Shown piece by piece: positions 58,028 to 64,000 of a stretch of DNA of 64,000 bases. This DNA is from Deroplatys truncata (lineage: Eukaryota; Arthropoda; Insecta; Mantodea; Mantidae): positions 98,969,795 through 99,033,794 of the forward strand of contig CM060977.1 in the NCBI GenBank assembly GCA_030765065.1, in the 5' to 3' direction. A model generated the notes under the pieces. It searched no databases. It was not told the origin of the DNA and worked only from the letters and a program-made list of their open reading frames with translations. The position numbers were made by a program, and so were the translations under genes. The stretch's first letter is position 1. Each line of letters opens with the position of its first letter.

Positions 58028-58845
58028 CATCCCAACCTCCACCCAAAAATTCGATACCCAGATTTCACCGGAAATACACGTTTTGAGGCACCTTGAAGTC
58101 AAACAAAGCATTTTTATAGCACGTCCGTGTGTCTGTGAACAGCATACCTAAAAAAGTCGGATAAGCACCAAACTTGGTATTTTACTTTCTGTAGCTTCGA
58201 AGGATGTGACCGGGAAATTTTCAAGAAAGCTCCCTACCCCAACTAACCTTTTCATGGATCATTTTTTGAATATTATAATTTTCTAAAAAATTATTCAAAG
58301 ATTTTGATTAAAATGCAATACGGTAAAGATATTTACATGAGAAATAAAATATTTACCTTGAATTTTCTGGGAATAGCCTGTGAAGTCCTCTTCATTTGGA
58401 AGGAATTTTATAGAATCTTGTAGAACTGGTAAACCTTAAGCAATAGACGAAAACATACTTCACAAAAAATGTATATCTATTTAAAGTACGCCATTTATTT
58501 AAATAAACTTTTTGGTAGCACGAGCCATTTCCAAGACATACATTATTAATGGTTTGATTTCTTCAATACTTTGTCATTATTTCTAAGTATAATCAATTTT
58601 CAGTTGTTTCTCAGGATTACATGGAACTAGTATGGAATTTTAAGGCCACATATGGCGTCCAGTTCTTAAACTTGACTGTCGCTGTTCTCTTTGTATTTAT
58701 AACGAAACTGTAATATAGCTATTTTTTCAAAGGTTTGCTTGAACTAAAATGTCGCAGATAGAAACACAAGCTTTAGTAAGAATAGGTTTTTCCCACTAAT
58801 GAATATAGAGGATAGAGAAAGACGTGTAAATGTACTCTATTAGAT
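58028..58845 (+). repeat. Family A, F copy
   Basis: CACCCAAAAATTCGATACCCAG through to GAGGATAGAGAAAGACGTGTAAATG; the hairpin end is missing at the left. Confidence 0.8.
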
Positions 58846-58849
58846 TCTG

Positions 58850-59608
58850 TTTCTATTTCATCTTAGTTAAGATAACTATCTGCAGAAATAGCTAAGTCAC
58901 ACATTTCTTAGAGATACAAAGACTATACGCTGCCCTTAAAATTACATATTTTTTCCATGCAATGGCGAAAAAAAAATTGAATGTCGACCGAAATTTATAG
59001 AACGACAAAGTATTGCACATTGTGAAGTATTAATAACGGATATCGCCGAAATGCGTTATGCTACGAAAAGAAAAAAGGTTATTTGAAACAATGGAATCTT
59101 TTTTAAGAGATATACTTTTTTGTGTAGTACGTTTTAACCTATCGCTTAATGTTTACTATTTATACAAGGTTATATAAAAGTCCTTCCGAATGAAGAGGAC
59201 TTCACAGGCTGTTGCCGAAAATTCAAGATCTACGTTTTATTGGTATATGAATATCTTTAATAGAAAATTGTTACAGCCTATAGAGAAAATAAAAAATTAA
59301 AAGTCTTCTATGTAAGGGGTAGTTGGGAGCGGGGTATTTTATTGAAAATCCTCGTGTCACATCTTAGGAAGATACAGAACTTAAATGACAAGTTTGATAA
59401 TTATCCGATGTTTATTTTTGAGTTATTTTGTTGATAGACAGAAGACAGACACACATACACACACAGATACACACGGACATTTTTCTAAAATGTCTTTTTG
59501 GATTCAGAGATCTCAAAACATGTATTTCGCTTAAATTTCAATATTGAATTTTTCGATGGAATGCACGGTACTTTCCATCCTACTATGTATGCGTTAGAGA
59601 AAGTAATG
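58850..59608 (-). repeat. Family A, R copy
   Basis: Tail-to-tail with the preceding copy. Contains GTAGTACGTTTTAACCTATCGC and the short AC-rich tract at 59448-59480, and ends ATGCGTTAGAGAAAGTAATG. Confidence 0.8.
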
Positions 59609-59631
59609 ATGAATTGTACAGCCATTATGTA

Positions 59632-60337
59632 CGAGGGCAGTCCAGAAAGTCCCAGACGTTTTGGCCTATCGTGGCGATGAGTAGGGCTAGAGCCGTTATC
59701 TTGGTGTCAGAACGTTCCTACATTCAGTACGCATCCAGCTATGGTAGCGTGAGGACTGGGAGTTGTTAAAATGTGCGCTGCAATATAAAACCCCGCCACT
59801 TGTGAAGTGCGGTTGGCTAAAAAGAACAAACCAACTGAAATTCAGCGTCAACTTTGTGATGTTTACGCGCAGGGAATAAAGAGTGAAAGCCGAGTCAGGC
59901 AATGGTGCATTTATTTTAAAACTGACCGTACCAATGTTCACGACGAGGATCGCAGTGGTAGGCCTAGCTTTATGACTGATGAACTAGCAATGCAAATCAA
60001 TGACAAAATTCGTGAAAATCGTCGTTTCACGATTACAGAACTTTTCGGAACATTTTCCCTAAATTTCACGGAGTTTGGTGAATGAAATTTATGCTTTGAT
60101 ACAGACGCTGAACTGCATGCCGGTGTAAACCAGTGGTTGAAGTCGCAGGCGGCAGATTTCTACAGAGAGGGTTTTGAAAAACTTGTGCCACGGTATGATA
60201 AATGCCTTAATTTTAATGAAGATTATGCAGAAAAATAGCTTAAGAGTGTACCTTTCAAATGTAGAGAATAAACGTTGATATTTGCATTTTGTTAGTTGTT
60301 TATTTCAAAACATCTGGGACTTTCTGGATTACCCTTG
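59632..60337 (+). mobile_element. Mariner 6, internally deleted (706 bp)
   Basis: TA at 59630-59631 and 60338-60339. Terminal repeats CGAGGGCAGTCCAGAAAGTC at the left and, reversed, CAAGGGTAATCCAGAAAGTC at the right. The N-terminal DNA-binding half is readable (RQLCDVYAQG, VRQWCIYFKT, DEDRSGRPSFMTDELA, IRENRRFTITEL), with one frameshift near 60040, then it passes directly to QWLKSQAADFYREGFEKLVP, YDKCLNFNEDYAEK, stop. All three catalytic blocks are gone. Non-autonomous. Confidence 0.9.
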
Positions 60338-60339
60338 TA

Positions 60340-61314
60340 ATACAGCAGAGTATTTATACATCACACGTTTTTGTAAAATAATTTCATTCTTTTTATACAA
60401 TTAAATAAAACAGTAACTACTCTTTAAGGTACTTAATTTGGAAAGGCTTTAATATTTTAGTTTAACTTAACAAGCACATTTTTAAATTAAATTTTTATGG
60501 AAGTGAAAGCATGCTGGTTTTTGGAGGCACATTTTATCTGTTTCAGAAAATCATTAAAATTATAACTATAATCCTGATTTATAGAACATTTGTATACCCA
60601 TAGAAAAAGCGCCAAATAGTGCCATATACTGATGTGACCACAGTATTTATGCGGCTAGATTTGTAGCAGTTGCAGAAATCCGTTAGGGATTAGAGAGAAC
60701 AAATCAGAACTGGTGTTATTTCGTGTTGCTCTGGGATTAGAAAAGGTTTCTGTTGTCCTGTCCGCAGTTATAAGCATGAAAGATGTGGAAAGGCACGCCT
60801 CCTTCCCCTCTCACAAGAAAAAAATACTGAAAGAGAGAGAGAACAGTTTTCTCTCTTGTGTTTTCTTGTCTCGCGTTTTCTTCTTTTCCCCTGCATGGTA
60901 TGTGGAGAAAGACTTTTCCCCAGTGAACAAAACTCTCTCGGAGGAGGGACACGGAGAGGAAAATATTCAAACAACTTCTGCGGCGGATTTCTTCGTTTCG
61001 TGTTTATTTATTTTAGGTATTCTACAAATACCCAACGCGGTCAAACATAACCCTTCGAAAACAAAACTTTAAGCAGAAATAACACAAAATGAAAACTTAC
61101 CTTCCACATGACTTAAGTAAAAGCTCCCATCAGATTTATGTATCGTCTCCCTGCACTTGTTTCAATACTGATATTTCATTTCTCTTGTTCAACGAATATC
61201 ATAATATCCTATACTTGAGAAGCGTTATAGAATAGTATTATTACTGCATATTTATATTTGCTATAAAATTATAACTCTTTATTTAGAAAAACATTGATTG
61301 TGTTTATATTCTCA
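60340..61314. other. Unassigned sequence
   Basis: The 119-codon frame 60713-61072 is unrecognised, with a purine/pyrimidine-biased composition on alternate stretches. No repeat identified. Confidence 0.35.
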
Positions 61315-61492
61315 TGACCTCCACCCATTATCATTTATATATTTACATATAACTTCTACAAGCCATTCTTACAAAGGATTATTATTTTCCCTACGACTTG
61401 TTTACAGTAAGTGCAGTAGGCATTGCATTCCATCTAAATATTCTATACCGAAATTTCAACAAAAAAAAGATTTTGAGGTCCCCTGAATAAAA
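61315..61492. repeat. Family A scraps, R then F
   Basis: CTTCTACAAGCCATTCTTACAAAGG (R end-like) followed by GGCATTGCATTCCATCTAAATATTC..TTTTGAGGTCCCC (F start). Confidence 0.55.
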
Positions 61493-61494
61493 CG

Positions 61495-62340
61495 TCTGAT
61501 GTGTTACATTCACATAACTTTCTCTACCCCTATCATTTATTAGTGAGTATATGAATTATTCTTACGAAAGCCTATATTCTTATCTAGTTACTTTTAATAG
61601 AGATGAAACTCTGCAGGAGTAACTACATTACACATTTCATTACAGCCACAAAGGGAATAGCGATATTCACATGTTTAAGAACTGGACACCATATGCTGGC
61701 CTTAAAATCTCATAGTCCTTCCGCGACATAGCGAGAAACAACTGAAAATCTCCTGGGCTTTAAAAGAGTGACAAATTATTGAACAAAGCGAAATATTAAT
61801 TACGGATACTTCGGTAATGGCTATGCAACAAAAAAGTTATTTGAAATAAATTGGTGGCTTAAAATATATACATTTTTTATGTAGTACGTATTCGTCTGTC
61901 GCTTAATATTTGCCGGTTATGCAAGGTTATACAAAATTCCTTCCGAATAAAGATGACTTCACAGTCTATTCCCAGGAAATCCAAAGTATACATTTTATTT
62001 GTCATATAAATACCTTTAATATCTGATATTTTAAACAAAATCCTTACGTTCACTTTTAGAAAATCAAGATTTCCGAAAAATGTTTCATGTAAAGGGAGTA
62101 TCGCGAGAGGGATTTTCTTTGGAAGGTACCAAACCTAAATACCAAGTTTATCATTTATCTGACATTTCGATTTTGAGTTATGCTGTTCACAAACACATAC
62201 ACACGGACCGTATTCTAAAAATTCTTTTTTTTTTGTTCCGGAAGCCTCACCACATGTATTTCCGGTAAACTCTCGGCATCGAAGTTTTGGGTGGAATGCA
62301 ATACTTTCTCTACCTACTAGGAATGTGGTAGAGAAAGTAG
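61495..62340 (-). repeat. Family A, complete R copy
   Basis: TCTGATGTGTTACATTCACATAAC to GGAATGTGGTAGAGAAAGTAG. Hairpin end intact (CTTTCTCTACCTACTAGGAATGTGGTAGAGAAAG). Older subfamily. Confidence 0.88.
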
Positions 62341-62344
62341 AAAA

Positions 62345-62640
62345 AAATTTTAGGAACAGGTCTGCAGGTGTGCGTGGCTGGGAACAGCATAACTCAAAAA
62401 CAAAAACTTCGTTAAATACAAACTTGGTATTTAAGTTCAGCGTCGTGCAAGCATGCGACGCAGATATTTTCAAGACCGTATTCCAAATCTAACTACCCCT
62501 TACATGCAAAATTCCGTTATTGCTGAACTTCTCAAAAATAGACGTAATGCGTTTCATTAAAATACCATATATTTAAGATATATAGGTATCTTGAATTTTC
62601 TGGGAATTATCCTGTGAAACCGTCTTTATTCTGAATTCAT
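62345..62640 (+). repeat. Family A, F fragment
   Basis: AACAGCATAACTCAAAAAC, CTTGGTATTTAAGTTCAGC, TTGAATTTTCTGGGAATTATCC; stops before the distal third. Confidence 0.7.
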
Positions 62641-62787
62641 TTTTACTTTCTCTGCCACGTACATAATAGGAAAGTAAGGTATTATACTTCCGATGAAGTC
62701 TCCGTATCGAATTTTTGGGTGGAATGCATGTTTTGAGGCACCCTCAATAAAAAAAAGGATTTTTCGAAAAACGTTTCCCTCTCTCTA

Positions 62788-62835
<48 letters not shown>

Positions 62836-64000
62836 TATGTGTGTGTATCAGCGAACACCATAATTCAAAAACAAAAAATGGATAAATCCCAAACTTCGTA
62901 TTTAAGTCCGATACCTTCAAAGATGCCACACGAAAATTGTAAAGAAAATTCTCCTCCTCCAACTTCCTTTAAATAGAAAATTGTTCTAATTTTTTATTTT
63001 TTATAAAATGGCTCTAAAGGCTTTGATTAAAATGACATTATATTAAGGGTGTTTATAGGAGAAATAAAATGTATCTTGATTTTGTTGGGAATAGGCTATA
63101 AATTCCTTTTCATCTGGAAGAAATTTTGTATAATATTGTATAATTGGTGAACAATAACAGATAAACGAAATAAACGAAAAAACATATAGATCTCAATAAG
63201 ATATACAATTAATTTTAAATAACTTTGTTGTAGCTCCGGTCATTTCCGAGAATACGTTATTACTGGCTCAAGTTGTATATTATTTATATCGAGCGAGGTG
63301 GCGAATTCTATTCAGGAGGTGGCGAGTTCGATTCCCGATGACCGCCCACTCTGACCATAGCCTTCGTGGTTTCCCCGGGTCGGCAGGCGAATGCTGGGGA
63401 GATTCATCTTGTACCACAACTTTCCTGTACCCATTACCTTCCTTGTCAACTGTTTCGGGGTTGGCAGCGATTTTAGGCAGGTTGCGGCTGGGCAGTGGCT
63501 GTACGCCCTTTAAAGATTTCTTCCCTGCCTTCGTTGCAGCACTACTCAGTTAGGACCCGCCTCCGATTGAGACCCTCTGGCGGGATGGGTTTCTCGTGAG
63601 TGGGTCCAGGCGTCGTCGGATGCTTTCGATCTGGAAACGTTAGGAACCCGTCCATGCTTGCGCCAGCCGTTCGCATTTCTCTCATCCTTTCCTCTCAGGG
63701 ATCCAGATAGAAGTAAAAAGAGGCGTTGTGTCCCACATGCGGTGCCCTGACCCGGTTGCAGGGGTTCTTACGTTCGTCTGTACTTTTACCTTTAATAATT
63801 ATTGTTTTAAAGTCCTTTCGACATTCAGTTGTTTCTCACGCTGTCACGGAAGGAGCATGAAATTTTGAGGCCAGCATATAGCGCCCAATTTTAAGAATTT
63901 GACTGCCATTATTCGCTTTGTTTCTATAATGTAATGTGTAATGCAGCTATTTCCTGAAATTTTAACTCGTTTAAAATTAAGTAGTAAAATAAACTTTGTT
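62641..64000 (+). repeat. Family A, F copy split by a SINE, cut by window end
   Basis: ACTTTCTCTGCCACGTACATAAT at 62643, (TG)n at 62790-62827, AATGGCTCTAAAGGCTTTG. Interrupted at about 63295 and resumes at about 63794 with TTCAGTTGTTTCTCACG. Confidence 0.8.
63296..63793 (+). mobile_element. tRNA-derived SINE
   Basis: CGAGCGAGGTGGCGAATTC..GTGGCGAGTTCGATTCCCG (A- and B-box-like), then CGTGGTTTCCCCGGGTCGGC, GCGGCTGGGCAGTGGCTG, CTGGAAACGTTAGGAACC and tail TACTTTTACCTTTAA. Same family as 21737-22334 and 33409-33871. Confidence 0.8.

Noticed and set aside
60713..61072. 119-codon plus frame as a gene
   Set aside because: No domain, overlapping frames on the other strand of similar length, biased composition; evidence is insufficient.

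Overview
This window looks like nuclear DNA from an animal, most probably an insect with a large, transposon-rich genome. The clues are decayed mariner transposases on both strands, tRNA-derived SINEs, solo LTRs, and a short mitochondrial cytochrome b insertion in which TGA must be read as Trp. No intact protein-coding gene is visible. Nearly all the open reading frames are chance frames in repeats. Assignment to a particular order is not possible by reading; a polyneopteran (cockroach, termite or stick-insect type) genome is only a guess.

The dominant component is one non-coding repeat, called family A here. It appears more than 30 times, whole or broken, in both orientations, and by eye covers roughly a quarter to a third of the window. 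A full copy is about 0.83-0.93 kb. One end starts ACTTTCTCTAC and carries a terminal hairpin (CTTTCTCTACC, about 10-12 nt spacer, GGTAGAGAAAG). The other end reads GTAGAGAAAGTCATGTGA..ACACATCAGA. F means hairpin end at the lower coordinate, R the reverse. A full R copy at 18.15-19.08 kb splits a mariner transposase and so fixes the element's ends. Family A copies are also the landing sites for most other elements: a TTAA-flanked piggyBac-like element, at least two mariners, three kinds of solo LTR, several SINEs and family A itself.

Layout. 0-13.9 kb: family A copies, SINE modules, two copies of a TG..CA solo LTR, and a foldback MITE. 14.13-15.4 kb: a 68-bp tandem array of about 18 units. 16-23.8 kb: family A, a solo LTR, mariner 1 and two SINE blocks. 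23.8-26.9 kb: the only promoter-like sequence (a perfect heat-shock element upstream of a TATA box, minus strand), an inverted second copy of the sequence downstream of it, and the cytochrome b insertion. 27.5-34.7 kb: mariner 2, a long-inverted-repeat MITE, pyrimidine-rich tracts, an LTR element and a hairpin. 35-41.7 kb: piggyBac-like element, LINE scraps, solo LTR, mariner 3. 43.3-51.3 kb: mariner 4, a SINE, LTR elements, mariner 5. 52.9-64 kb: SINEs, mariner 6 and more family A.

The elements do not form a pathway. What they give is a history: each nested insertion orders two families in time, and several insertions recover exact target-site duplications.
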